DNA of 64,000 nucleotides from Lampris incognitus (GCF_029633865.1 NC_079213.1:101085193-101149192); one strand, 5' to 3'. Positions 39,101 through 54,100 are shown, counted from the stretch's first letter. The notes: generated from the letters alone by a model not told the origin. Numbers and translations are program-made.

Positions 39101-42069
39101 GACATAGGGACAATTTATTTATTTATTCTTTATTTTTCTCCCTGATTGTATCTGGTCAATTACCCCACTCTTCTGAGCCGTACCGGTTGCTGCTCCACCC
39201 CCTCTGCCGATCCGCGGAGGGCTGCAGACTACCACATGCCTCTTCCAATACATGATACATGTGGATACAAGCCGCTCCTTTTTACCTGACAGTGAGGAGT
39301 TTTGCCAGGGGTCATAGTGCGTGGGAGGATCACACTATTCCCCCCAGTTCCCCCTCCCCCTCGAACAGGCACCCTGACTGACCAGAGGAGGTGCTAATGC
39401 AGTGATCAGGACACATACCCACATCCAGCTTCCCACTCACAGACATGGCCAATTGTGTCCGTAGGGATGCCCGACCAAGCCGGAGGTAACACGGGGATTC
39501 GAACCGGCGAGCCCCATGTTGGTAGGCAACATAATAGACCACTACACTACCCGGACCACCTAGGGACAATTTAGCATGGTCGAGTCACCTGACCTACATG
39601 TCTTTGGACTGTGGGAGGAAACCGGAGCACCCAGAGGAAACCCATGCAGACACGGGGAGAACATGCAAACCCCACACAGAGGACGACCCGGGATGACCCC
39701 CAAGGTTGGACAACCCCGGGGCTCGAACCCAGGACCTTCTTGCTGTGAGGCGACCACGCTAACCACTGCACCACCGTGCCGCCTACAGTAGAGACAATAT
39801 TTCACATATGTCAGTCACCGCCTTTAACCATGAAGCCAACTGATCTTACATATCCCTTGCCCCATTATCTGTTTGCATAGAAATGTTTAATTCTTATAGA
39901 CAATATATGTCAGACCTGGAAACATACTTGCAATGCTTTTCACATATTCTGTTATGTCTTGGTGTCACAGCTGGAAACACATCTACTCACATTCCCGGGA
40001 CGTGAAAATGTACTCGCCAAATAAAACAGATTCTAATTCAAAATTAGATTCTTCTCCTACCTCTGGGAATTTGATTTTCATATCAATGCTGTCTGCAGAG
40101 GCAGCCACGACAGCGGTAGAGACCTCCTGCTTGGGGTTCCCGTCATGTCGCTGGTAAAACCTGAGGAAGAACGCCATGCCTGGGATGTAGCGCTCCAATC
40201 TGGTGAAGACAGAAAGCCCGAGCGTGTGTCAAAACTTCACACCGAGAGAATACTGCCATCCCACTCAGTTTTTGTAAAACACGGTGAAGTGCTTGAGTTG
40301 AAATGGAGGTCTTCCACCTAATAATCCTCCTTTCCTTACATCCTCCTTCACCCTCATCTCCTCCCCCTCCACCACATTCCCTCCAGAGCTGTACCACCTC
40401 CGCCACAGGCTCACCTTCTGCCTATATCTGCCATGTATTCTGGGATCTTGGTCCACTGCACTTTGGCCTTCAGGGTTGGTTTGGAGCCAGGCGGGTGTCT
40501 GGTGGAAGCCTTGAAGGACATCTCATAGGGCTGACATTCGGCCCCCCACCTCATGTGGGCCTGGCCCATACAGAGGTAATAGATAATGAGAGGTCATCTA
40601 CATTCAAATACTATTACATATTCAAACAGCAGTGCCTGAATACACTGAAATAAATGAAATGTTGGATTTATGTAAAAACCTAATGTCAAGTGATTCTATA
40701 CAACTGTGTTAAGTAAAATCTAAGCAACTTGATTTATTAATATGTCCTCAAATAATTAAAATTTACTCAAGATTTTGAAGTTAAACCAACGTTTCATTTT
40801 ATGCTGAGAAGAATCCACGTGCACACACACTCGACCACACTAACAACTATCTACATGATGAGGAAACACTGCTGCTGTCCTCTTTTTTGGGGGGGGGGGG
40901 TCTATCCCCCTTTTTCTCCCCAACTGTACTTGGCCAATTATCCCACTCTTCCAAGCCGTCCCGGTCACTGCTCCACCCCCTCTGTCGATCCGGGGAGGGT
41001 TGCAGACTACCACATGCCTCCTCCGATACATGTGGAGTCGCCAGCTGCTTCTTTTCACCTGAGTGAGGAGTTTAACCAGGGGGACGTAGCGCGTGGGAGG
41101 ATCACGCTATTCCCCCCAGTTCCCCCTCCCCCCCAAATAGGCATCCCGACCGACCAGAGGAGGTGCTAGTGCAGTGACCAGGACACATACCCACACCCGG
41201 TTTCCCACCCGCAGACACGGCCAATTGTGTCTGTAGGGACGCCTGACCAAGCCGGAGGTAACACGGGGATTCGAACCAGCGATCCCCGTGTTGGTAGGCA
41301 ACAGAATAGACTGTTACACTACCCAGACGCCCTGCTGTCTTTCTTTTAAACTGTACATCTACCTTGGCCTCAGTGTGGACCTTATCAACAGTGGCATCCA
41401 TGCACATCTTCCAGTTGGCATCTTCTGCGACCTGGGACACGATCAGCTGGACATTCGCCATGTTCATCTCGGGAGTGTAGTACACAGTGGCATCATAACC
41501 TCCGGGTTTCAAGTTGCCGCTGATGGCCAGAGCTTCCATACTGAACACAACTTCTGGTGTGGAGTCCTGGTCCTGCAGAGTGGATTACAAATCTGATGAT
41601 TTGCTTGTACCAGTGGTTTTCTAGACATGACTACATTCCCACCAAAAAAAATTGTTCTGCAAAAAAGTACGAAAAGCTGTAGAGACAAATACCAGAATAT
41701 TGAGGAAAAAACTCTACCTTCAGCACAATCTTTTATGTATGCTTCATGTGGAAAAGTTGGATCAATGTAGAGATTATGTGATAATAACGGACTGAAACAT
41801 GACTTTTGGATTTTTTTTCTGCTGACCGTTTGAACCTTCTTTATTTTTTTTTTCTTGAAAGTCTTTGATGATGTAATGCTGAACAGGGAAGTTGTTTATT
41901 CATTTGAAAATCAACCAATGAAAAGGGGATTTATGCTCCAATCTATCCGTTATCCAAACCACTTATCCTGCTCTCAGGGTAGCGGGGATGCTGGACCCTA
42001 TCCCAGTAGTCATTGGGCAGCAGGCGGGGAGACACCCTGGACAGGCCGTCAGACCATCACAGGGCTCCA

Positions 42070-42103
<34 letters not shown>

Positions 42104-43310
42104 TCACACCTAGGGACAAGGTAGTACGGCCGATTCTTCTGATCTACATATCTTTGGACTGTGGGAGGAAACTGGAGCACCCGGAGGAAACCCATGCAGA
42201 CATGGGGAGAACATGCAAACTCCACACAGAGGACAACCAGGCACGACCCCCAAGGTTGGACTACCCCAGGGCTCGAACCCAGGACCTTCTTGCTGTGAGG
42301 GGACCGCGCTAACCACTGCGCCACCATGCTGCCCATGGATTTATGCTCATTTCAGTTTTGTTTTTTGTTTTTGTTTTTATCTTTCCAACATTTGCCGAAA
42401 AATCACCAAACAGTTGATAGTAAATATAGCTCCAAACATTGTCTCACCCAACCATATGGTATCAAAAACCAACCAATCGTGATGCGAGATAATTTCACGT
42501 ACTAAAACGCCTTTAACCTGAGAGAGTGGGGGGCTACTCAGTGAAACCAGCTGTTGGTAGTACTTCAACATATACCTCCGTTATGGAGGTGTCACGGTGG
42601 CTGTGATGGGCCCTTCTGGCACTGCTGGAGTTCGAGTCGGAGGACTGGCTGGTGGCTTCCTGAAAAGCACCCAGACTTTAACAATTAGCAAAAGCTGAAC
42701 GGAGGGACGACAGAATGGAACTGAACAGGTGTCTTGGGGAAAATCCCCAGACAATCGGAGCCAAATACCTTGGAAAGGTTCCTCAGTGTCTGAATCAGTT
42801 GGAGAACACTTGCTGGATGTCTGCTTGGTCCAGTGCTGAACTCAAAGTGGATTTTGTCAACTGGTTTGACTGTGGGGACTGTTGTCAGAAGAGGAAGATG
42901 AAGGTTACTGCTGAAAGATAGTACATCTTTCTCATACGTGACATGTTAAACATGAACAGAGGAAAAAACACACGAGTTCTGAAAGAGTTGGTTTGATTAT
43001 GTGGATTAATGTGTTAAGAGGACGAGGTAGGTTTTAAAATAGATGATAGAGATAGGCGTCTCGTTGGTGACACGATGATCTCCGTCAGTCAAAAGAAAAC
43101 AACAGTGTAGTTAAAAACAACTGCTCTGATTGTGTGGACTGAAGATGAAAGCAGGTGGGCTAAGTCGGTGAAAAGATCCACCAATCAATCAGTCATGACT
43201 TGAAATGCACAATTTGAACATCACATTAGAGAACAAGTTAAAATCAAAACAAGTACAAACGTACAAACAGTTAATTATACACAGTTAAGAGAGAGAGAGA
43301 CAGAGAGAGG

Positions 43311-43352
<42 letters not shown>

Positions 43353-46300
43353 GTGTGTCTGTCTTCTCCTGGATCTCCAGCTTGTTGTGGTGGAGAAGCT
43401 TGCATGTACCAATGATCCCAAGAGCTATGCCGTCCGGAGCTTGGCTCCTGGTAGGGTCACCCAAGGGGGGAGGTTCCAGACGAAGCGTGATCCAACAAAG
43501 ACCTCAACGGCGGAACTGATGTCTCCAAGTCACAATGGCAGTGAAGGTTGATGAAGGCTGCAACAGAGGGTGGTCCCCAATTGTCTTGGTTCTCCATGCC
43601 ATTGGACTCTGGCCACCCCCTGCCAGGGACCATGTGGTGGCTGCAGGTGCATCAGCCTCTCCACGTAAAAAGCTGTCTTGTGCAGGCGTCCTCAGGACAG
43701 TCATACTTGACCTCAAATGGTCGCCGATGGTGTGTATGCGTGTGTGTATGTGTGTTTAGGGGGTGTGAAGACGAGTGACACATATCTCATGCAACATTTT
43801 AAATGAGGACAGATAATTTTCTTAAGTATGTTTGCGTTCATCTACTGGTAATGCTTTTAAACGAGTAGCTGTAAATAGTGAATGGTATTTGAGTAATATG
43901 GCACTTTTAAGCTAATCATCGGCAGTCCCTCGAAGCGAGTATGACTGTCCTCTGGAGGACACTTGTGTGTGACTTTGTGTAATGTGGGGAGACTGGTGCA
44001 CAAACAGCCACCACACAGTCCTTAACAGATCTAGGTCAGGATCCAGTGGCATGGAATCCAAAACGACTGGGGGCCCATTTCTGCTACAGCCTTCATCTGC
44101 CTTCCCAGCCATTGTGATGCTTCCCTAAAGTCAGCCATCATCCTCCGCCTGTTCCACCATTGAGGTCTTGGTTGGATTTCTCTTTGTTAGGAACCTCCCC
44201 CTTGACCTTACCACCATGGGTGACCCTACCTACCACCATGGGTGACCCTACCTAGGACTCTATCCTGAGAGCATAGCTCCAGATGGCATTGCTCTCGGGA
44301 TCTCAGGACCATGCAAGCTTCTCCACCCTGACAAGGTGACGATCTATGGAGACAGGCTAATACAATACACTTGTGAACATTAGCAGACACTTAAAAATAT
44401 CAGTAATTGTCTAATTTTATAATAAGCATTACAATCATGAAGGGTAAAGTTAGTCACAAAGTCCTAAATGGTTTAGGACAAATATTTTTTTTTGGGGGGC
44501 CCTTTTCTTCCCAATTGTACCCGGCCAATTACCTTACTCCTCTGAGCCATCCCAGTCACTGCTCCACTCCCTTTGCTGATCCGGGAGGGCTGCAGACTAC
44601 CAAATGCCTCCTCCGATACATGTGGAGTCGCCAGCCGCTTCTTTTCACCTGACAGTGAGGAGTTTCACCAGAGGGACGTAGCGCGCGGGAGGATCATGCT
44701 ATTCCCCCCAGTTCTCCCTCCCCGAACAGGAGCCCCAACCGACCAGAGGAGGCGCTAGTGCAGTGTTACCTCTGCAGACAAGCCGGAGGTAACACGGGGA
44801 TTCGAACCGGCGATCCCCGTGTTGGTAGGCAACGGAATAGACCGCTACGCTACACCCAGGACAAATCTTTTGGTCTGGGCAGTCTATTCTGGGAAGTGTG
44901 ATTTGAGAGAGGTTAAGTTTAGATAAAAAAAGGTAAGAAGACACTAGATACAACATAGCAAACCCTATAAATAAGATGGTAATTAATTTTGTAAACCATC
45001 TGCTAATGTCAACAAGTGTGCTGTAAGTGCCCCCTCACTCATTTGTCAGTCCACATTTGCAGCTTTTCATTAAAAGGCGTTGCCCTGCTGTTCACTGGGC
45101 TGAATTTATGTCAAGCACAGCTGCACATCACCGTACATTTCCAGCACATGACTAATGCATCAAATGATTTAACCGTTTCTACAATGTAAAATAATTTTTT
45201 TAAATACCTGGGACGATTGTGCATGCCATGTGGGTGTAACCCAGGAAGTAGTAGAGCGGATATTCATCGAGGTAATACATTCTCTTCAACTCAGAATCCA
45301 AACAGAGACCAACACCATAAGTGTTGCTCTCAGCACAAAGCTTGGTGGCCGGGTGCCAAATGTTTGGCATTACGCCCTGTTGGATTAGAGGAGAGCACAG
45401 AGACGTCAGCTCCTGAGTTCATTAACTGGAATTCACCTGAAAACTCAAAAGATTTCCATCGTAAAAAGTCATTATGCGTCAGTATTCTCAAAGCAATTTC
45501 CTTTTTGTTACATATCAAAACACAAATAGAAAATTTTTGCAAATGGGGGGGGGGTAATCCCACCTGTTTCAAATGTAGACATTTCTGAGGAAGAATGAGT
45601 AAAATATGCAGAAATATGGAAAAAGCTAAGCCAAATATGGCAGATCACTTCTAGCTTTATCAAGAGAAGGGCATTTGATCAATTTAGAAAAAAAAATCAA
45701 TTTATTTTTTATTTATTATTTTTTAACTTTTTTTTCTCCCTTTTTCTCCCCAATTATACTTGGCCAATTACCCCACTCTTCCGAGCCGTCCCGGTCACTG
45801 CTCCACCTCCACTGCCGATCCGGGGAGGGCTGCAGACTACCACATGCCTCCTCAGATACATGTGGAGTCGCCAGCCGCTTCTTTTCACCTGACAGTGAGG
45901 AGTTTCACCAGGGGGACGTAGCACGAGGGAGGATCACGCTATTCCCCCCAGTTCCCCCTCCCCCCCGAACAGACGCTCCGACCGACCAAAGGAGGCGCCA
46001 GTGCAGTGATCAGGACACACCCACATCCGGCTTCCCACCCGCAGACATGGCCGATTGTGTCTGTAGGTACACTCGACCAAGCCAGAGGTAACACGGGCAT
46101 TCGAACCGACGATCCCCATGTTGGTACGTAATGAAATAGACTGCCACGCCACCCGGATGCCCCCCCCCCAAAAAAAAAAATCACTTTATTTTGGAAAAAA
46201 GATTTCACAAGACTGACTTTTCTCTTCTCCACTTTTCTTTGGGATAAACTATATTTTAGGACTCAATACTACATCAGAAGACTAAGATAGTCATAATTTC

Positions 46301-48685
46301 CATGTACCTGGAATTCCTCAGATTTCACAACAGTTGGGCCCATTCGAACAACCTCGTTATTGGCGTCCATGGCGTTGGGCATCATCGGAGTCATCTTGCC
46401 CTTATCTGGCACCTCAATATTCCTGGACACTGAATAAACATTGGAGCTGTTGGATGGAAAGGGAAGAAGAATTCTTCAAGTTTAGAATACAATATTAATA
46501 ACAGAAGGAAAGAAAACGATATGATTAATCTTACTGATTTATGGCAGTTTTCAAAACTAAGACAGATAAAATTACACCTGTTAAACAACGAAAGATGATA
46601 TAGTAAAAGCAGAAAAATAAATCTGAAAGCAATATGGACTGGAGGGCATTTCAGAGATTTTTAGAATATTCCATCAGCCCTATTTATGTGAATAAATAAC
46701 TGAGCTTCTCAACGTACTTGACTAAGATGACTTCAAACGCTTTACTGAAAGTAGGGAAGTCCACCTCAAACTTCTTCTCTCGGATGTTCACCTTTGCCGA
46801 AAACTTCCACGGGATTTCTGTGATGATTTTACTTTTCAGCTCGTTGCCACACTGGAACAGGTCTGTGTTGATGCCGTGGAAGACCCAAAAATCTTTGACG
46901 CAACTATGAAGTGCAAACAAAACAAACATTAAAAAGCTGGATTCAGGGGCGTCCGGGTATTGTAGAGGTCTATTCCGTTTCAGTAACAAGGATAACTGGA
47001 CTCAGTTCCTGCACACAGAACTGTGTTAATACACGGGGGGTCCCCTTTATTTTCTCCCCAATTGTACTTGGCCAATTACCCCACTCTTCTGAGCCGTCCC
47101 GGTCGCTGCTCCATCCCCTCTGCTGATCCAGGGAGAGCTGCAGACTACCACATGCCTCCTCAGATACATGTGGAGTCGCCAGCCGTTTCATTTCACCTGA
47201 CAGTGAGGAGTTTCACCAGGGGGACATAGCGTGTGGGAGGATCATGCTATTCCCCCCCAGTTCCCCCTCCGAACAGGTGCCCCGACCGACCAGAGGAGGC
47301 GCTAGTGCAGCCACCAGGACACATACCCACATCCGACTTCCCACCCGCAGACACAGCCAATTGTGTCTGTAGGGACGCCCGACCAAGTTGGAGGTAGCAC
47401 GGGGATTTGAACCGGCGATCCCCATGTTGGTAGGCAACAGAATAGATCGATACGCTACCCGGATGCCCCAAAAGCCTCAAAGTTAGCTGAACACCTCAAA
47501 AAAAAGTTCATGGCCTCTTCACAGGTTCTGTTTTTTTGATAATATAATCTTGTTCCAGTGAGATATACATGCCTGAAGGTAGTTATGGTATCTATGTCTG
47601 TTTTGACTGCTAAATACATATGTGGCACCTATCCCTCGTTTATTCAGGGAAGGGCCCCGAGTTCTTTAACTCACTTAACCCAATTTACATAAAGACTACT
47701 TAAGCTATCGTCTTGTTGTCCTGTTTCTCTTTTAACTTTTTGTCTTGAGTATCTAATTATTATTAACCGCAACACACTTGACTACGCCGGACCTGTAACC
47801 ATAAAGAAGGAAGCAACCACACAGTTTAAGTGTACCACTTCTGGATCAAGTCTACCAGATTCACCTTTAATTTAAAATAAACACTTCTGGCATAAATAAC
47901 CAGACCTCACAATAGAGTTAGCTTTGTAATAATAATGATTACTTTTATATAGTGCTTTATCTCACTAACTATCGAACTCACTTCGACTACCACCAATGTG
48001 TAGCACCACCTGGGTGATGCACAACAGCCATTTTACCAGAATGCTCACCACGCATCAGCTTGAGGTGGAGAGGAAGGAATCACTGAGCCAATTACACAGG
48101 GGGATGATTAAATAGCCAGATGGAGACAGCCAGGTTGGGAATTTTGCCAGGACACCGGGGAATGACCACAATGAGTCAGGACCTCGGTTTAACGTCTCAT
48201 CATCTCGGGCTATGCAGATAAAATTGACTTGACAGCACTGGGGCATTGGGATTATTTTTTGTTTTTTAATTCGGACTAGAGGGAAGACTGCCCCCTACTG
48301 GCCCACCAATACCACTTCCAGCAGCAACTTGGGCTTTCCCAGGAGATCTCCCATAGCTGCTTAGCTTGTCATTTGGTAGAGCCAGGGTACATGTTGGTAT
48401 GGTTGCCAGCAAAGTTTTGAAAATAATAACTTCCCATTTACTTTAAGAAAATTATGAAATTCAAATTATGAAATCTGTGCAATAAACTCAAGTTCCAATG
48501 TCTCTGTCGGGGAACCAAGGTAGTGGCAGCGTATTACCACAACATATATCCATCTAGCCATCCATTATCTGAACCGCTTATCCTGCTCTCAGGGTCGCGG
48601 GGATGCTGGAGCCTATTCCAGCAGTCATTGGGCAACAAGCGGGGAGATACCCTGGACAGGCCGCCAGGCCATCACAGGGCTGGCC

Positions 48686-48744
<59 letters not shown>

Positions 48745-51059
48745 ATACCTAGGGACAATTTAGTATGGCCAATTCACCTGACCTACATGTCTTTGGACTG
48801 TGGGAGGAAACCAGAGGCCCTGGAGGAAACCCACGCGCGTAATTTTTTTTCGTACCCGTTTTCCGGGAACTCTGCCTCTGATTTGCTAGTACTCATTGAG
48901 AGAGCATTCACCTGGATTCCGGGAAGACCCGCCCCTACTCTATCTCTGATTGGCTAACCCTAACCCCATCCTAAAGAGTAATAGCCAATCAGAGGCAGAG
49001 TTCCCAGAAAACAGGTACGAAAAAAATCCTGCAACCCACGCAGATACGGGGAGAACATGCAAACTCCACACAGAGGATAACCCGGGATGACCCACCAAGC
49101 TTGGAGTACCTCAGGGGTCGAACCCAGGACCTTCTTGCTGTGAGGTGACCACGCTAACCACTGCGCCACCGTGCCGCCTACATGTTCATTACAAGCCTGT
49201 TTCATGCTATAAGCAATCATCAGCTGTCATAGAGAATTTACTTGACTAACTGGATTATTTTGCTCCTTATTTGTTGAGCACTTTCCCTACCGTTGAGTGA
49301 TCCTTTTAACAAAGTTATATATAAGAAATACCCAACAAAACCATCAGTCTCCAGGGAGATTTCAGAACCCAGAAGTTCCCCAAGATGTTGGGCTAGAGGT
49401 GGCTTTAATCCTGCCTTGGCTAAAAAAAACAGAGGAAAAAGCAAATATGAAAGTCATGTCAAATTAATCAAATTATTTCCTATTTGCAAATGGTGATTCT
49501 ATTTTCTAAGTCATTCCTATCCTTGAAAAGTTGAGTCCTTACCATTAACTGTGATGCCATTGAGAGTTGGGTAATACTTGCTGATCTCCAGTGGCAGACC
49601 CAGGGTGGTGGCTTGGAAATAGCGGGTCTCAAAAATGAGAAAAGCCTTGGTCTTGTGCCACGAAATACCGCTCTGGAGATTTTCAATCATCGACCAGACA
49701 GGGCTTTCTTTACCGGCAAAAGGACTGACAGCCTGTGCAGAAATCCAGTAACAGCAAAGCAGCGTGAAACAGGTTGGAAACAGCAGGTCCTTTAGTTAAC
49801 TGATCAGAGTGAGTTAGGGACCCCGATCAGCATATCCAAACACTAATAGGGCTATAATTAGTTGTTGCATTCAGGAAGAAATTGTACATTTCATTTTTAT
49901 TTGGGTCACATGAGCACAATTCCAATTTTGTTGTAATCATTCTTTTTTTAAATTTTTTTTTAGGATTTTTCCCCCTTTTTCTCCCCAATTGTACTTGGCC
50001 AATTACCCCAATATTCCGAGCCTTCCCGGTCACTGCTCCACCCTCTCTGTCTATCTGGGGAGGGCTGCAGCCTACCGCATGCCTCCTCCGATACAGCCGC
50101 TTCTTCTCACCTGACAGTGAGGAGTTTCACCAGGGGGATGTAGCGCGTGGGAGGATCACACTATTCCCCCCAGTTCCCCCTCCCCCCAGAACAGGTGCCC
50201 CGACTGACCGACCAGAGGAGGTGCTAGTGTAGTGACCAGGACACATACCTACTACATCTGGCTTCCCACCCACAGACATGGCCAATTGTGTCTGTAGGGA
50301 CGCCCGACCAAGCAGGAGGTAACACGGGGATTCGAACTGGCGATCCACATGTTGGTAGGCAATGGAATAGTCCGCTACACCACCCGGACGCCCCTGTTAT
50401 AATGATTCATTTTAACGCCCCCATTGTCCCACCTTAATGACGCTCTGAATGACGTCTTTGTTCAGGTCAGCAAAGAACCACTCTTGTCCAGAGGCACGTG
50501 AGTAGAAAGACAGGACAGGCCTGTCATTGGGCAATGTCTCCCAGTCTTGGAGCTGAAAATGTCATCAGTCAATCATTCAACCAAACTAAACATGCTGCGA
50601 CTAAATGATGATACTGTAATACTGCCAAGCCCACCCAGCTAAATTGAGATTTGAACAAAAGGTTTGCTTAGTTTTTAATCAGGAGGTAGCGTTGACTCAT
50701 TATCTGTCATTTGAATGATGAAAGAAACAGTAATTGTTGGTACACATTTTAAGAAACCTGATACACACTAAAATCTCAACCATGAGCTCACCTTACTTAA
50801 AACAGCCATGAAGTCACTGAAACTTAGATCTCCTTTGTATCCTGGAATACTAGACCTGAACAGTTCCTTAATTCCTTCAGCACGGATGCCTAACTTTAGG
50901 ATGAAAAGGAAAAGTGAATGATAACCACATCCATCCATCCAATATCCAAACAATTTATCCTGCTCTCAGAGTCACAGGGATGCTGGAGCCTATCCCAGTA
51001 GTCATTGGGGCAGCAGGCAGGGAGACACCCTGGACAGGCCGCCAGGCAATCACAGGGCC

Positions 51060-51116
<57 letters not shown>

Positions 51117-54100
51117 GGACAATTTAGTATGGCCAATTCACCTGACCTACATGTCTTTGGACTGTGGGAGGAAACCGGAGCACCCGGAGGAAACCCACGC
51201 AGACATGGGGAGAACATGCAAACTCCACACAGAGGACGACCCAGGATGACCCCCAAGGTTGGACTACCCCAGAGCTCAAACCCTGGTCCTTCTTGCTGTG
51301 AGACAACCGTGCTAACCACTGCACCACCGTGTCACCCATGATTACTACATGATAGAGAAAAAAACATGAACCCATCTTGTTAATGATGTGAACTTCAGCT
51401 GTACCTCCACCAGCTGCAGAACTCTACCAATGAAGTAGAATTTCCCTTTCATTGTTATCTCTGAAGGGAACATGCTTGTTGCACTTCTCAGCATGAAGGC
51501 TTCTAAGTCCGAACCAATTAGGAAGTCATCTAGAATAAAAAAAATAAAAATTCCTTAAAAAACTCCAGAGAAAAACTTACAGGCCTGGATACTCGACGGT
51601 TCATTCAAACATACCGTTGAACCAGTCCAAATGCAATTCTTTGCTGTAGTGAAGGCTGAGGCGACCAAATTTAGGAGCCAGGATTTTTACTGCTACATTG
51701 CACGCTGTTGAGCTTTGGAAATGAGCAGAAAAAAGAAGATTGTGAGGATAAACATTTTGAATGCTGTATAGTCATATTGCACATTTGTGGTGATGACATG
51801 TGTAATGAATGAAAGATGTTATTATTTTGAAGGTCCTGTCACTTGTTTAACTTGACCTACTCACGGGTGTACGTGCAGTGCATGTGACGTATACAGGAAG
51901 TTAGACGCTCATGTTATGAAGGTTGTATGTTGAACGAATGCTAGTAAAAGATACACAGTTAAGAACCTACGAAGTCGGCTCATTCTTGAATTATTCTTAT
52001 GTCAGTAAGACAAGGCGTCTACGGACATTACATGGTGTCAGAATAGTCTGTGTATCTGAACACGAGCGGTCATGCCGAAGTTTAATCCGCCGAGTGAATT
52101 CAAGTTTGACTGCCCCGTTGAATGGCCGGAGTGGAAACAACGGTTTTCCGCGCTTCAGGCTCGCAACAAAGCTGGATAAAGACGACGGGGAGATTCAAGC
52201 GAGTTCACTGATTTATGCAATGGGAAGCGAGGCTGAAAAGATATTCAGCTCGTTTGACTTCGCGGCGGAGGGTGATAAAGTGGACTATGATATCGTACTG
52301 AAAAAGTTCGACGACTACTTTATTCCCCGCCGTAACATCATACATGAGAGGGCGTGCTTCTATCAACGTAGCCAGCAGCCAGGAGAAACAGCGGAGATGT
52401 ACATCCGGACATTGTATGAGCTGTCTGAACACTGTGAGTTTGGGGACAAGAGGGATCAACATATCAGAGATCGTCTGGTAGTGGGCATAAAAGACAAAGT
52501 GCTCTCCCGTCAGTTCCAGCTCACAGCGGACCTTACTCTGGTGAAAGTCATTGAACAAGTGCGCCAGGCGGAGGCAATAACAAAGCAGCTCAGCCTCCAA
52601 GCTAACCAACCAGAGGCCCAGCTGGCTAACGTCAATGTTGTCCGATGGCGGGACGGACACCAAAAGAAAAAGGGTGGACAGCATCATGGTGGCAGCAGTC
52701 CTGCAACCAACAAAGTAGATGAATGCGGGAGGTGCAGCAAGACGCAGCACACTGATGAGCGGAAGTGTCCTGCAACGAACAGTAAGTGCAACAAGTGTCA
52801 TAAAAAGGGACATTGGGAGCGTGTATGTCACTCTAAAGCGGTGAGAGAAGTCACTGAAGAGGTTAAACAGCTGTACTTTCTGGGAGAAGTTGGCAAAGAG
52901 AGCAGTCAGGAAGATTGGACTGTTAGTTTAACAATAAGGGATGTACCAATAATCTTTAAAATTGACACGGGGGCTGACGCTACTGTTATCAACCAAGGGA
53001 CATTTAAAAAGCTGAAGCCAAACATAAAACTGGGACCTCCTGACACATGCTTCATAAGCCCAGGTGGAAACATCAGCTGCATAGGACAGTTTCAAGCCAC
53101 AACCAACTACAAGCAGAAACAATACTCCTTTCCAGTGTATGTGATCAAGGGGAGAGGCAGCTGTCTGCTGAGTCGTCCAGAGGCAGTGGAGATGGGTCTA
53201 GTGAAGCGGATGAATGAGATCAGTGGAGTTTTCGGTTCAAGTGGACTGCTGAAAACAGACCCAGTGAAAATAGCTCTGGTGCAGGATGCCCAGCCATACG
53301 CGGTGCATACAGCCAGACGGATACCGCTGCCACTTGTACCACTGGTTAAGAAAGAACTGCAGCGCATGGAAAATGAGGGCATTATTGAAAAAGTGACTCA
53401 GCCCACAGAATGGTGCGCCGCTATGGTGCCGGTGCTGAAACCGAACAAGAAAGAGGTTCGCTGCTGCACTGACCTCAGGAGGCTGAATCGAGCGGTGAAA
53501 CGTGAGAAATACGTGCTGCCCACTATGGAGGAAATAATGCCAAGGCTCGCAGGGTCAAAGTTCTTCACAACGTTGGATGCAGCAAGTGGGTTTTTACCAG
53601 ATCCCCTTGCATGAAGACAGCAGGGGGCTCACCACTTTCATCACCCCATTTGGGAGGTATGCTTTCTGCTGCCTTCCATTTGGTATAACGAGTGCTCCAG
53701 AGATTTTCCAGAGAAAGATGGCGGAAACTCTGACCGGGCTAGAGGGCACAGAGGTGTACATGGATGACATCCTTATACATGGAGAGACTGAGGAAATCCA
53801 TGACCGGCGCCTAGCAGAGGCGCTGGGGGTCATTGAAACAGCAGGTCTCAAACTGAACCAAGCGAAATGCAAGTTCAAACAGAAACAAGTCTGCTTCCTT
53901 GGTCACGTTGTCGATGAGGCAGGCATCAGACCTGACCCGGACAAAGTGACCGGAATAGAGAACTTTCCTCAGCCCCAGAACGTGACGGAACTCAAGAGGT
54001 TCCTCGGGATGGTGAACTATTTGGCAAAATACGTCCCAGAGCTGTCCACTGTAGGTCAGCCGCTTTATGGACTGCTTAAAGCAACGACAGAGTGGCTGTG

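Noticed and set aside
51923..53614. The LTR-internal ATG at 51923 as the gag start
   Set aside because: It lies within the LTR. The reading from ATG 52072 gives the gag-like N-terminus, with one frameshift afterwards.
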